From contig CALKKV010000003.1 in assembly GCA_937992195.1 (NCBI GenBank), forward strand, positions 1-64,000: DNA of 64,000 nucleotides. Reading direction: 5' to 3'. Positions 26,076 through 33,621 of the stretch are shown here, one piece after another (within the stretch, counting starts at the first letter, position 1; each line of letters opens with the position of its first letter). The notes under the pieces are model-generated. The model had not been told where the DNA came from. It saw nothing but the letters and a program-made list of their open reading frames with translations, and did no database searches. The stretch is from an uncultured Gammaproteobacteria bacterium. GTDB taxonomy: Bacteria > Pseudomonadota > Gammaproteobacteria > Arenicellales > Poriferihabitantaceae. The position numbers and the translations under genes are program-made.

Positions 26076-26705
26076 GTGTCTTTCCCTTCTACTGAAATCA
26101 CACAACCTAAACCCGCTGATCTGGTCCAGAACAATGCCGAAAGGGCATTGCTGGAGAAGCTTCGTCAGGGGGATAGCGCTAGTTTTGAGCGACTAATTAG
26201 AGAACATGGCAGCTATTTAATGACCATTACGCGTCGCTATCTAAAAAGTGAAGCGGATGTCCAGGATAGCGTTCAGGATACGTTTCTTCAGGCTTTTCGC
26301 TCGGTTGGTAAATTTGAGGGTCGATCTTCCGTTAAAAGCTGGTTGCACAGAATTGCCGTTAACTCGGCTTTGATGAAAATTCGAGCGCAGGGTCGTCGAA
26401 TGGAAGAGCTGGAGGACGACAGCGTTAGTTTATTTGATGACAAAGGTAAACGCATAGAGACTGAACCAGAGATTGGTCATTCCGCGGAAGATGAGGCAAT
26501 AAATAACGAGACCCTGACAGCTGTTCGCGAACATATTGAACAATTGCCTGAACTTTCACGTAACCTATTGCTACTCCGCGACATCGAAGGTTACAGTACT
26601 GAAGAAACTGCAGAGTTGCTGAGTATTTCTGTAGCTTCGGTCAAAACAGGTTTACACCGAGCACGTAAATCACTGAAGAAACAAATACAGAGAGATCAGC
26701 AATGA
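26076..26705 (+). CDS. ECF-type RNA polymerase sigma factor
   Basis: 209-aa extracytoplasmic-function sigma factor. Region 2 spans ~residues 35-105, including SEADVQDSVQDTFLQAFRSV and the -10 recognising segment FEGRSSVKSWLHRIAVNSAL. Region 4 lies at ~150-203 with LPELSRNLLLLRDIEGYSTE and an HTH at LSISVASVKTGLHRARKSL. A ~45-residue acidic linker separates them. Start is GTG 26076. It overlaps its anti-sigma gene by four bases (ATGA), so the two are translationally coupled. The regulon is unknown. Confidence 0.92.
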   Translation: MSFPSTEITQPKPADLVQNNAERALLEKLRQGDSASFERLIREHGSYLMTITRRYLKSEADVQDSVQDTFLQAFRSVGKFEGRSSVKSWLHRIAVNSALMKIRAQGRRMEELEDDSVSLFDDKGKRIETEPEIGHSAEDEAINNETLTAVREHIEQLPELSRNLLLLRDIEGYSTEETAELLSISVASVKTGLHRARKSLKKQIQRDQQ

Positions 26706-26980
26706 CGAATAAATCCCCTACTATCGATCCGACAGAGTTAAGTTGTTTGAAGCTAGAGACATTTATTGATGATTATCTGGACAACAAACTTCCTAGCGCC
26801 AAGCGGGAGGTGTTTGAAGCGCATATTGATTACTGCCCAGGCTGTTATAGCTTTTTAGCTAACTATCGCAGTGCCGTTCATCTGGGAAAGGCTGCTTATG
26901 CAGACGAAGAAGAGGCGACTTGTGCAACAATGCCAGACAATCTTGTTGAGGCAATTTTGCGGGCGAGCAAAACTAAATAA
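26702..26980 (+). CDS. Zinc-finger anti-sigma factor
   Basis: 92-aa protein with the ZAS motif H41-x3-C45-x2-C48 (HIDYCPGC), typical of cytoplasmic zinc-binding anti-sigma factors that hold ECF sigmas and often release them on oxidation. No TM helix follows, so it is soluble rather than membrane-sensing. The start overlaps the sigma stop codon. Confidence 0.88.
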   Translation: MTNKSPTIDPTELSCLKLETFIDDYLDNKLPSAKREVFEAHIDYCPGCYSFLANYRSAVHLGKAAYADEEEATCATMPDNLVEAILRASKTK

Positions 26981-27099
26981 CACTTTTGAAATTTTCTTTT
27001 TAAATTAGCTATTAATTTAATTCTGAATTTTCTCGGCGTTAGAGTGTGCCGCAATCGAAAGTCAAAATATTTCTACCCTGTCTTCTATTCAAGAAGTCA

Positions 27100-27180
27100 A
27101 TGATCAAAAAGATTATTCGTTTTACTTTTTGTCTGTATCTTTCTGCTTATCTAATAGCACTGTTATCGTTTTCTACATAA
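27100..27180 (+). CDS. Possible 26-aa single-TM peptide
   Basis: ATG-initiated frame encoding MIKKIIRFTFCLYLSAYLIA and six more residues: a basic N-terminus followed by one hydrophobic segment, like small membrane proteins or type I toxin peptides. AAGAAG lies six bases upstream as a weak ribosome site. No antisense RNA promoter was identified. It could be chance in AT-rich DNA. Confidence 0.3.
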   Translation: MIKKIIRFTFCLYLSAYLIALLSFST

Positions 27181-27375
27181 CTTTACGAATCGCGATTTAC
27201 TAGACTTATCTGTGTTCTAACAGAAGTTATGTGCGAGTTGTATGGATATTTATCTGGATCTAGTGATCGAAAAAGTTAGACTCGTTCAAAATTTAAGTAA
27301 CAAATCAGTTTTCTATTTTTTAAATATGATTAAAGCTAAGCGTACTAACGGTCTTCGAGCTTATAAAAAACGAAA

Positions 27376-27383
27376 TAAAAAAA
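27376..27383. repeat. Target-site duplication, left copy
   Basis: TAAAAAAA directly abuts the left terminal inverted repeat and is repeated exactly at 30287-30294. Eight bases is the duplication length known for IS1595-family elements. Confidence 0.9.
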
Positions 27384-27409
27384 GGCGATTATCCCCTTGA
27401 CATACGGTA
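27384..27409 (+). repeat. Left terminal inverted repeat
   Basis: Begins GGCGATTATCCCCTTGACAT and continues to 27409. It matches the right end at 23 of 26 positions (mismatches at 4, 17 and 26). Its TTGACA forms the -35 of the transposase promoter. Confidence 0.93.
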
Positions 27410-27424
27410 GTGTTTTGGTAAAAT
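27397..27424 (+). promoter_or_regulatory. Transposase promoter partly inside left TIR
   Basis: TTGACA (27397-27402), 16-bp spacer, TAAAAT (27419-27424), seven bases before the transposase ATG at 27431. The short leader means initiation just before or at the start codon. Confidence 0.55.
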
Positions 27425-27430
27425 ACATGC

Positions 27431-28306
27431 ATGAAAGCAATTACCATCACGCAGTTTTTTCAGCAATTCCCTAGCGATCAAGCCTGTCTGGATCACCTGT
27501 TTAATGTTCGATTTGGTCAAGATCATACCTGTCCTAAATGTGAGCGTGCTGCTAAATGGTACAAGATCAAAGCAGAACGCGCTTATTCTTGCCAGTGGTG
27601 CGGACACCATTTACACCCTACTGTTGGTACTCTATTCGAGAAGTCTCGCACGAGCCTTCAGCTTTGGTTCTACGCTATCTATCTGTTCACTACTTCGCGT
27701 CACGGTGTACCAGCCAAAGAGCTTGAGCGACAGTTAGGCGTTACCTACAAGACAGCATGGCGTATGGGTCACGAAATCCGCAAGCATATGGATTTAGTTG
27801 ACGGTGAGCCTCCTTTGTCCGGCGACGTTGAAGCCGACGAAACCTATGTTGGCGGCAAGAAAAAAGGCAAGCGTGGTCGCGGTGCCGGCGGTAAAACCGT
27901 TGTATTCGGAATGATGGAACGCAACGGCGATGTAATGACTAAAGTCGTACCAGACGCCAAGACAAAAACCATCGAACCCGAGATTCTAGAAAACGTTGAA
28001 GCCGGAAGCACCGTTCACACCGACGAATGGCACGCTTACAAAGGGCTTTCAAATAAAGGCTACAACCACGAAACTGTTCAACATGGCGCTGGTGAATATG
28101 CTCGCGGCAATATCCACGTAAACAGCTTAGAAGGTTATTGGTCACGCCTCAAGGAATCAATCCACGGAACGCATATTCATGTATCCGGCAAACACCTTGA
28201 GAAATACACGAAGGAATTCGAGTACCGCTACAACTCTAGGAAGAATCCTGAGAAGATGTTTCCTGAGCTGATTTCTTCCTACCCTGAACAGCAGAACGAA
28301 GGGTAG
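27431..28306 (+). CDS. IS1595-family transposase
   Basis: 291-aa DDE-type transposase. The N-terminal zinc ribbon has CPKC and CQWCGHH, and the HTH region is KELERQLGVTYKTAWRMGHE. The catalytic core includes DVEADETYVGGKKKG (first Asp), TVHTDEWHAYKGL (second Asp) and HVNSLEGYWSRLKESIHGTH, the Asn/Lys-type third position of IS1595 enzymes. Full length, no frameshift. Its last 71 bp overlap the tail of a minus-strand cargo ORF. Confidence 0.95.
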   Translation: MKAITITQFFQQFPSDQACLDHLFNVRFGQDHTCPKCERAAKWYKIKAERAYSCQWCGHHLHPTVGTLFEKSRTSLQLWFYAIYLFTTSRHGVPAKELERQLGVTYKTAWRMGHEIRKHMDLVDGEPPLSGDVEADETYVGGKKKGKRGRGAGGKTVVFGMMERNGDVMTKVVPDAKTKTIEPEILENVEAGSTVHTDEWHAYKGLSNKGYNHETVQHGAGEYARGNIHVNSLEGYWSRLKESIHGTHIHVSGKHLEKYTKEFEYRYNSRKNPEKMFPELISSYPEQQNEG

Positions 28307-28406
28307 CTTCTAGCTTTTCTTCATCGCCGGGAGCGTCCTTTTTATGCTCCTTGATGAATTGCTTCATCTTCTCGGGGTCTCTTTGTGCTTCTTTAAGATT
28401 CGTCAT
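28236..28406 (-). CDS. Small charged cargo protein of the IS element
   Basis: 56-aa highly charged ORF (start MTNLKEAQRDPEKMKQFIKE), Lys/Glu-rich and probably helical. Its start overlaps the end of the 292-aa gene by 14 bp, as in translational coupling, and its 3' end overlaps the transposase gene tail-to-tail. No family recognised. The C-terminal Ser/Gln-rich part may only reflect the overlap. Confidence 0.5.
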   Translation of the reverse strand: MTNLKEAQRDPEKMKQFIKEHKKDAPGDEEKLEATLRSAVQGRKKSAQETSSQDSS

Positions 28407-29271
28407 CATCTTCAATCGTATCAGAGACATTCAGAATTCGATATGCTCTCGGCTTATCGTTTCTATCCGTTTCGACATTTACATCCACAATATATGACAA
28501 CTTGAAGGGATTATTTTCTGGATCGGATAGCGTGTAAGCTATCTTTTGTTGATCAAGCTCAGATACAAAATATACCGACAAAGGATTATCACTAATCGTT
28601 TTTATAACTGCCTTATCACCAGTCTGCCCCCCAGATTTAGGATCATCTATGTTCGTTTGGTAAAAATACATAAGAACGCTTTTATAATCAGCCTCTCCTT
28701 TGTACTCCAACGCCTTTTGCGCTAGCAAAGCCCCCTTTTTTGCTTGGTAAGCCTCATCAGATGAGTATGAGACCTTTAGAGTAACCTTACTAGTTGCTTT
28801 TGTATGCTTCTCGTCATATTCGAGAACGGAAATATTGAGATTTCCATCTGTATTCTTAGCCGCAATATCAAGAAGATCAGCAACTCTTCCACATTCCGCT
28901 TTGGAATACCCTACATTCTTAGGGTCTACTTCTCCACTTTCACCGATGGCTCGAAAGTAAGAAATGGACTTATCCAGATTTTTTACAAAATCCACAAAAA
29001 TATTAACGTAATCCATTACACTAAACAGAGAGCCTAAAATATTTACTGCGCTACCAAGCTCCGCAAGAATACAATTACTTTCAATATTCGTTATATACAG
29101 TTTTACATCTTCATCACTTGGTTTTGCACCAGAGCTTCGGACATGATCCACCAGATGCTTGCGATACTGGAAAGCCAGCGCCTGGAAAGATAGCGTCAAA
29201 TCCATTAGCTCAATAGGATTGTGTACATCCAAATGTATTTGGATTCTTGCTTCGCTCATGCCAGATGACAT
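28393..29271 (-). CDS. Unknown 292-aa IS cargo protein
   Basis: No family recognised and no signal peptide or clear TM. The N-terminal ~100 residues are helical (MDLTLSFQALAFQYRKHLVD) with one moderately hydrophobic stretch at NILGSLFSVMDYVNIFVDFV. The middle reads as an alpha/beta region, and the C-terminal part is rich in strands and acidic, ending IEDDDES. The gene lies 14 bp downstream of the ImmA/IrrE-like peptidase gene, so it is a candidate substrate, partner or effector of it. I do not assign a function. Confidence 0.75.
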   Translation of the reverse strand: MSSGMSEARIQIHLDVHNPIELMDLTLSFQALAFQYRKHLVDHVRSSGAKPSDEDVKLYITNIESNCILAELGSAVNILGSLFSVMDYVNIFVDFVKNLDKSISYFRAIGESGEVDPKNVGYSKAECGRVADLLDIAAKNTDGNLNISVLEYDEKHTKATSKVTLKVSYSSDEAYQAKKGALLAQKALEYKGEADYKSVLMYFYQTNIDDPKSGGQTGDKAVIKTISDNPLSVYFVSELDQQKIAYTLSDPENNPFKLSYIVDVNVETDRNDKPRAYRILNVSDTIEDDDES

Positions 29272-29284
29272 TGTTTTATGTTCT

Positions 29285-29767
29285 CTAAATTGAATTCAAA
29301 CGTATGTTCATAGAAGAAAGAGAAACATTAAATTTTTCAGCTAAATCATTTGGTGATGACAGGCCATCCTTTTTTGCTTTATCTATCAGTTTTTTAGGCA
29401 TCAATATCTGCGCGGCCAAACTGTTCGCTTGCTGCTCTATCGCATCACTTAGCCCTGACCTATACATAGCGTCATCAGTAATTCCATCACCAATCTTATC
29501 CCTGTGCAATACATAATGAGCGATTTCATGTGCAATCGTAAATCTTCTACGATTCTCATGGTGGTCATCGTTCACATATATTGCATAGCCTGATTCTTTA
29601 TCATCGTTTTCAACAGGAACTTTCTTAATAACACCGGAAAGATCATCAGGCCAATTTTTGGCACGGTATACTTTTATTCCGAGCGAATTCGCAATAGGAA
29701 TAACCTTTACCGGATAGTCTTTATGGTGCTGCTTTATGATTTCGATTTTTTCAGATATTTTGCTCAT
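29285..29767 (-). CDS. ImmA/IrrE-family metallopeptidase
   Basis: 160-aa zinc peptidase of the COG2856 type. The motif FTIAHEIAHYVLHRD contains HExxH (H80, E81, H84 from this start). The downstream Glu is in IEQQANSLAAQILMP, the usual third ligand helix. ImmA-type enzymes cleave repressors or antitoxins, and IrrE controls a damage response. The C-terminal LAEKFNVSLSSMNIRLNS resembles the family's short helical end; no separate HTH domain is present. Start 29767 (MSKISEK) is preferred over 29782. Its start overlaps the two-TM gene upstream. Confidence 0.88.
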   Translation of the reverse strand: MSKISEKIEIIKQHHKDYPVKVIPIANSLGIKVYRAKNWPDDLSGVIKKVPVENDDKESGYAIYVNDDHHENRRRFTIAHEIAHYVLHRDKIGDGITDDAMYRSGLSDAIEQQANSLAAQILMPKKLIDKAKKDGLSSPNDLAEKFNVSLSSMNIRLNSI

Positions 29768-30212
29768 TTCCACTATCTCCATCTAACTCTTCAAGTATAT
29801 CGTCCAAATCCACATCGTTAAGACTGATCGGAGCTTTTTTCTGAGAAAAATACTTTTTGATCTCAGTATTCACTAATTGCGGCATCAGAAAGCCGAATTC
29901 TTCTTTAATTTTCGTGTCAACAATTATTTTTGTTTCTTCTCTAGCAGCGCTGATTGCTTCAGCCTTTACACTTATGACGCTGTAAACAACCATTATGCCA
30001 ATAGCTAACCCTAAAAATGTCAATGAGAAAGAAATTAAATCTAGCCGTCCCAGCTTTGCCGCAATACTAATAGTGTCTTCACCGTTACAGTTTCCGTTCT
30101 CACATACTTGAGACAAATTCAGCTTTACTGAGTAGTCTGTGAATATCAAAACCACCCCTATTAAAATAGCGACGAATCCAAGAAAAGCCAGCGTATTGAT
30201 AAAAAACCTCAC
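29751..30212 (-). CDS. Two-TM IS cargo membrane protein with coiled-coil tail
   Basis: 153 aa. TM helices at about 5-26 and 62-86, with a short loop between them containing two Cys (VCENGNCNGED), probably periplasmic. The cytoplasmic C-terminal part is charged and helical (REETKIIVDTKIKEEFGFLM) and ends in an acidic segment (LDDILEELDGDSG). GTG start with GAGGGAG four bases upstream. First gene of the cargo operon, overlapping the peptidase gene. A membrane sensor or anchor role is plausible but not shown. Confidence 0.75.
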   Translation of the reverse strand: MRFFINTLAFLGFVAILIGVVLIFTDYSVKLNLSQVCENGNCNGEDTISIAAKLGRLDLISFSLTFLGLAIGIMVVYSVISVKAEAISAAREETKIIVDTKIKEEFGFLMPQLVNTEIKKYFSQKKAPISLNDVDLDDILEELDGDSGNEQNI

Positions 30213-30243
30213 CAGACTCCCTCTTTTTTATAATCTTACGCCG

Positions 30244-30273
30244 ATAATATCACGAATTCCCACCGTATGCCAA
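30244..30273 (-). promoter_or_regulatory. Cargo-operon promoter arising from right TIR
   Basis: Read on the minus strand: TTGGCA (30273-30268, inside the TIR), 18-bp spacer, TATTAT (30249-30244). The first cargo gene starts 31 bp further on at 30212. Confidence 0.5.
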
Positions 30274-30286
30274 GGGGATAATTGCC
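30261..30286 (-). repeat. Right terminal inverted repeat
   Basis: Read inward on the minus strand it begins GGCAATTATCCCCTTGGCAT, matching the left end at 23 of 26 positions. Confidence 0.93.
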
Positions 30287-30294
30287 TAAAAAAA
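30287..30294. repeat. Target-site duplication, right copy
   Basis: TAAAAAAA directly after the right TIR, identical to 27376-27383. The target was an A-rich tract upstream of the outer-membrane-protein gene. Confidence 0.9.
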
Positions 30295-30382
30295 TTTAAA
30301 AAATATGTAACCAAAAATGATTCTCCGGCATCGAAGAAATAACACAAATTGTTGTGCTAATTTTTAACTTAGGAGAAAAATC

Positions 30383-30910
30383 ATGAACATACTTAAACTT
30401 AAAAAACTTGCATTAGGTCTTGTGGCAGTTTCTGCAATCACTGTTGCTGCACCAACTTTTGCAGAAGGTTTCTATATCGGCGCGGGAGTCTCTCAAGCCT
30501 TTGTCGATGAAGATGGTTTCGATGAAGACGACACAGGTGGCAAGATTTTTGGTGGTTACAATTTTAACGACTACTTCGGTATAGAAGGTTCCTATTTTGA
30601 TCTTGGTGATATCAGTGATAGTGGCAGCAGTGCCGCAATTGACGGAGTAAGTCTTGCTGTCATTGGCAAAGTGCCGGTGTCGACCAACTTCTCAATATTT
30701 GGAAAGGTTGGCGGACATGAATGGGATGCCGATACCGCTGGAGGTGTTGCAGGCCAGGTATCCAGCAACAGCGGGAATGACGTCTTCTATGGGGTCGGTT
30801 TGGACTACAGTATCAATCAGGTCATTTCGCTTCGTGGTGAAGTTGAAAGATACGAAGTGGATGACCTAGATGTAGACGTGGCGACTTTGGGCATCTCTTT
30901 TAACTTTTGA
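30383..30910 (+). CDS. OmpA-like outer-membrane beta-barrel protein
   Basis: 175 aa with a Sec signal peptide (1-27, ending PTFA). The mature part alternates in barrel fashion (GFYIGAGVSQAF, KIFGGYNFNDYFGIEGSYFD, VFYGVGLDYSINQVISLRGE) and ends LGISFNF with the terminal Phe that directs barrel assembly. Eight-stranded OmpA/OmpX-sized. AGGAGA lies eight bases before the ATG. The IS element has inserted about 90 bp upstream of its start, so its regulation may be altered. Confidence 0.88.
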   Translation: MNILKLKKLALGLVAVSAITVAAPTFAEGFYIGAGVSQAFVDEDGFDEDDTGGKIFGGYNFNDYFGIEGSYFDLGDISDSGSSAAIDGVSLAVIGKVPVSTNFSIFGKVGGHEWDADTAGGVAGQVSSNSGNDVFYGVGLDYSINQVISLRGEVERYEVDDLDVDVATLGISFNF

Positions 30911-31211
30911 TAGTCTGTGGAAAGGTGCCAACTTTAAATTTCTTTAGTGGGAAGATTTGGGTTGGCGCCTTAGCAAAATGTGTATATTCGAATTTACTGT
31001 GTCGACGGAAAACAGCAGATCAATATGAATGTTCATTATTTGGTTTATCGTTTTTGTATTGATTGCATCGATAGAGTTTGCAAACGTATTTTCTGTCCTG
31101 AAATCCATACTGTATATCTGTCAACAAACGACGACGCAAAGAATGGAAAAGATGCCAGGCAAATTGTAATGTTTTAACGTTGTTTAACATTCATGGATGT
31201 ATAATTGGTCC
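30911..31211. other. Gene-free stretch after the barrel gene
   Basis: Contains an 11-bp inverted repeat, AAGGTGCCAAC (30922-30932) and GTTGGCGCCTT (30961-30971, one G-T pair), likely the terminator of the barrel gene. A 65-codon frame at 30980 shows no protein-like features. Confidence 0.5.
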
Positions 31212-32648
31212 ATGATAAAAATAGTTGTTCTTTTGTGCTTCACGTTATGTAGTTCCATTGCAGTTGCGCAGATCCCGGCATTCCCTAGCGCAAAAGGATT
31301 TGGAGCAGGTGCTATAGGTGGTCGTGGCGGTGAAGTCATTTACGTTACGAATCTGAACGATAATGGTCCCGGAAGTTTGCGCGCTGCAATAGACGCTTTG
31401 GGTTCCCGAACGATTATTTTTCGAGTTGGCGGTACGATTTTGCTCGAGAGTTCTCTCCTAATTGAAAATCCGCAACTAACCATTGCTGGCCAAACGGCAC
31501 CTGGAGATGGAATTACTTTGCGTCTGGATGAAGCGGAAACAGGGCCTGCCATTTTGGTATTAGCGGAAGATGTGATCATTCGGCATCTAAGAATTCGAGT
31601 GGGCCCTGCATCTGTTCCAGAATGCTGTCGAGACGCTATGACATTTTTTGATGGCGCTGATCGTGTAGTAGTGGATCACGTATCAGCCAGTTGGGGCACG
31701 GATGAGAACATCAATGCCTGGGGAACCGCCAGGAATATTACGATCCAGCACAGCATAATTTCTGAGGCACTACTAAATGCATCACACTCAGAGCAAGGCG
31801 TTTTTCAGCCACATAGTATGGGTGCCTTGTTTGGTGACAGAACTGATCGACTGTCTCTCTACCATAATTTGTTCGCTCATAATAACCAAAGAAACCCGCT
31901 AATCAATTCTGTTATTGGTGGGTCATATGAAAGTGTGAATAATGTTATTTACAACTGGGGAGATTTTGGCAGTGTTTTTAGCGGCCAAGGGTCAGATCCA
32001 CTTTTGGTGAACCATATTGGCAACTTGTATGTAGCAGGAGAACGCTCTCGACCAGAGCGATACGAAATTGGTGTGCAACCTGACAGCTCTGTGCTGATAT
32101 ATGTTCGCGATAATATTGGGCCCAGGCGGAGCGCTGGTGAACCGGAGTTCAATATTGTTGGCTCTGACATTAATTTTGTCGCGCCAGCCCCTGAGTCATT
32201 CAGATCATTGACACCTTTTCCCATGTCGTCTTTTCCAATTTCACCATTTCCAGTTACTTCGATACTGAACCGGGTTACAGAAGATGTCGGCGCTAATCTA
32301 CCGAGACAGGACTCAATAGACCGACGTATTATCAGTGATTTGAATGCTGGTGGCGGTAGGATAATCGATGACCCCAGCGATGTTGGTGGATGGATTAATG
32401 CGTTAGGCGGCACACCTTATGCAGATGATGATGCAGACGGAATGTCTGATGATTGGGAGACGATACATAGATTAGATCCAACGAATCCTGCAGATCGAAA
32501 TAGAGACGAAGATAACGATGGTTACACCAATCTTGAGGAGTTTCTCAACGCGACAAATCCCATTCCGAGTGACATTCCTGCGTCAGAACAAGACACCTGT
32601 TTTCCAGTACAAAACTCTTTCGGTAGCGTAAGCGTTTTCTGCCTCTGA
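31212..32648 (+). CDS. Secreted pectate-lyase-like parallel beta-helix protein
   Basis: ~478-aa exported protein; signal peptide to about SIAVA. FPSAKGFGAGAIGGRGGEVI followed by VTNLNDNGPGSLRAAI is the pectate lyase family 1 opening, and the body is a right-handed beta-helix (VIIRHLRIRVGP, VVVDHVSASWGTDENINAWG). The C-terminal part has thrombospondin-3-like calcium loops (DDDADGMSDDWE, NRDEDNDGYTNLEEF). It probably degrades acidic plant or algal polysaccharide. I start at 31212 (MIKIVV); an earlier ATG at 31197 adds five residues. Confidence 0.87.
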   Translation: MIKIVVLLCFTLCSSIAVAQIPAFPSAKGFGAGAIGGRGGEVIYVTNLNDNGPGSLRAAIDALGSRTIIFRVGGTILLESSLLIENPQLTIAGQTAPGDGITLRLDEAETGPAILVLAEDVIIRHLRIRVGPASVPECCRDAMTFFDGADRVVVDHVSASWGTDENINAWGTARNITIQHSIISEALLNASHSEQGVFQPHSMGALFGDRTDRLSLYHNLFAHNNQRNPLINSVIGGSYESVNNVIYNWGDFGSVFSGQGSDPLLVNHIGNLYVAGERSRPERYEIGVQPDSSVLIYVRDNIGPRRSAGEPEFNIVGSDINFVAPAPESFRSLTPFPMSSFPISPFPVTSILNRVTEDVGANLPRQDSIDRRIISDLNAGGGRIIDDPSDVGGWINALGGTPYADDDADGMSDDWETIHRLDPTNPADRNRDEDNDGYTNLEEFLNATNPIPSDIPASEQDTCFPVQNSFGSVSVFCL

Positions 32649-32649
32649 C

Positions 32650-33465
32650 TTAGCCGGACGCAACAGTCAGTTTTACATTTTTCGCGATCAGTTGCTTACA
32701 CATCTTTGGATTAGGCTTTTGATCCGTTACTAACATATCGATCTCTTCGAGATCGCAGACTTTAGCAATACCGCTCTTGCTAAATTTACTCGCATCCGTT
32801 GCTAGGATGACATAGTCGGAATGTGCAATCACCGCTTTAGAAAACTCAGCTTCGCATAGCTCGAAATTCATACAGCCTTTGGTTAGGTGCACCGCGCCAA
32901 TAGAGAGGATTGATTTATGGGTGTGAAAAGCGCCCAGAAACGAAATCACAGAAGGTCCGAATGCAGCGGCATCGTGCGGTCGTAATTCCCCACCAGTCAT
33001 AAAGACGCGATTGCCATTGCGTGTTGCTAATAAGTTGGAAATATAGGAGGAGTTAGTGACGATAGTTAGGTTGGAATGATTACGTAAAGCTTGAGCACAA
33101 AACGCGGTAGTGGAACCGGTGTCTATAATAAGACTGTCCCCGTCCTCAATTTGCGCCGCAACCGCATCAGCAATTCGCTTTTTCTCTTCGACCGTCCTGA
33201 GCATTCGATTCATGATTGGAGGCTCTTCGCTTTCCATAGGAAGTGAAACTCCACCGTGCGTTTTTAATACTAAGCCTTCTTCAGAAAGTAGTCGGACGTT
33301 ACGCCGAATCGTTTCGCCGGAAACCTGCAGTTCTCTTGCCAGGTCGCTGATACTGCAGCTGCCACGCTTTTGCACCAAGCGGAAAATTTCGTGCTGTCGT
33401 TGTGAGCTACTCAAGATGCTGTGGGAAGGCTGTGAGAATGAGTCGGTATTAATCCACAAATCCAC
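32650..33465 (-). CDS. DeoR/GlpR-family regulator
   Basis: 271 aa with an N-terminal winged HTH (SISDLARELQVSGETIRRNV) and a DeoR sensor domain (DTGSTTAFCAQAL, IVTNSSYISNLLA, GGELRP). Such repressors respond to phosphorylated metabolites. It is divergent from the betaine-binding protein at 33622, so it probably controls the methylated-amine genes; its likely operator is the inverted repeat at 33480-33523. Confidence 0.88.
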   Translation of the reverse strand: MDLWINTDSFSQPSHSILSSSQRQHEIFRLVQKRGSCSISDLARELQVSGETIRRNVRLLSEEGLVLKTHGGVSLPMESEEPPIMNRMLRTVEEKKRIADAVAAQIEDGDSLIIDTGSTTAFCAQALRNHSNLTIVTNSSYISNLLATRNGNRVFMTGGELRPHDAAAFGPSVISFLGAFHTHKSILSIGAVHLTKGCMNFELCEAEFSKAVIAHSDYVILATDASKFSKSGIAKVCDLEEIDMLVTDQKPNPKMCKQLIAKNVKLTVASG

Positions 33466-33479
33466 AATAAATACACGTT

Positions 33480-33523
33480 AAATCAACATATATAAACGCA
33501 AAACTCCATATTACTGTTGATTT
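33480..33523. promoter_or_regulatory. Inverted repeat, likely DeoR-regulator operator
   Basis: AAATCAACA (33480-33488) and TGTTGATTT (33515-33523) are perfect 9-bp inverted repeats with centres 35 bp apart, in the divergent promoter region and just upstream of the predicted -35. Confidence 0.55.
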
Positions 33524-33525
33524 CG

Positions 33526-33555
33526 TTGACATTAAAGAATTGCCAACGGTTTAAT
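33526..33555 (+). promoter_or_regulatory. Sigma-70-type promoter of the betaine operon
   Basis: TTGACA (33526-33531), 18-bp spacer, TTTAAT (33550-33555), 67 bp before the start of the binding-protein gene. A small AGGCGG/CCGCCT hairpin (33565-33585) lies in the leader. Confidence 0.55.
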
Positions 33556-33621
33556 AGCGATCACAGGCGGGAATAAAAACCGCCTTTGAGATAATTCCAA
33601 TAACAATTCGAGGTTGTAACT

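Larger units (their letters stand above)
26981..27383. other. AT-rich spacer before the IS element
   Basis: No sizeable gene. It holds a possible 26-aa hydrophobic peptide (27100-27180) and ends in the target-site duplication at 27376-27383. A short basic peptide frame beginning at 27326 is interrupted by the IS end. Confidence 0.5.
27384..30286 (+). mobile_element. IS1595-family element with cargo operon (2,903 bp)
   Basis: A complete, apparently intact insertion element. Terminal inverted repeats of 26 bp match at 23 positions, and the flanking 8-bp duplication is perfect. It holds a full-length IS1595-type transposase on the plus strand and, on the minus strand, four cargo genes transcribed inward from the right end (28236-30212). 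A bare IS1595 element is about 1 kb, so roughly two-thirds of this one is cargo. Some IS1595 subgroups are known to carry passenger genes; this combination I do not recognise. Confidence 0.95.

Noticed and set aside
27326-27400. Short basic peptide frame running into the left IS end
   Set aside because: Only ~24 codons; removing the element restores just a 20-residue basic peptide, too little to support a disrupted gene.
30980-31177. 65-codon plus-strand frame after the barrel gene
   Set aside because: No ribosome site, odd composition and no recognisable motif; lies in a terminator-containing gap.
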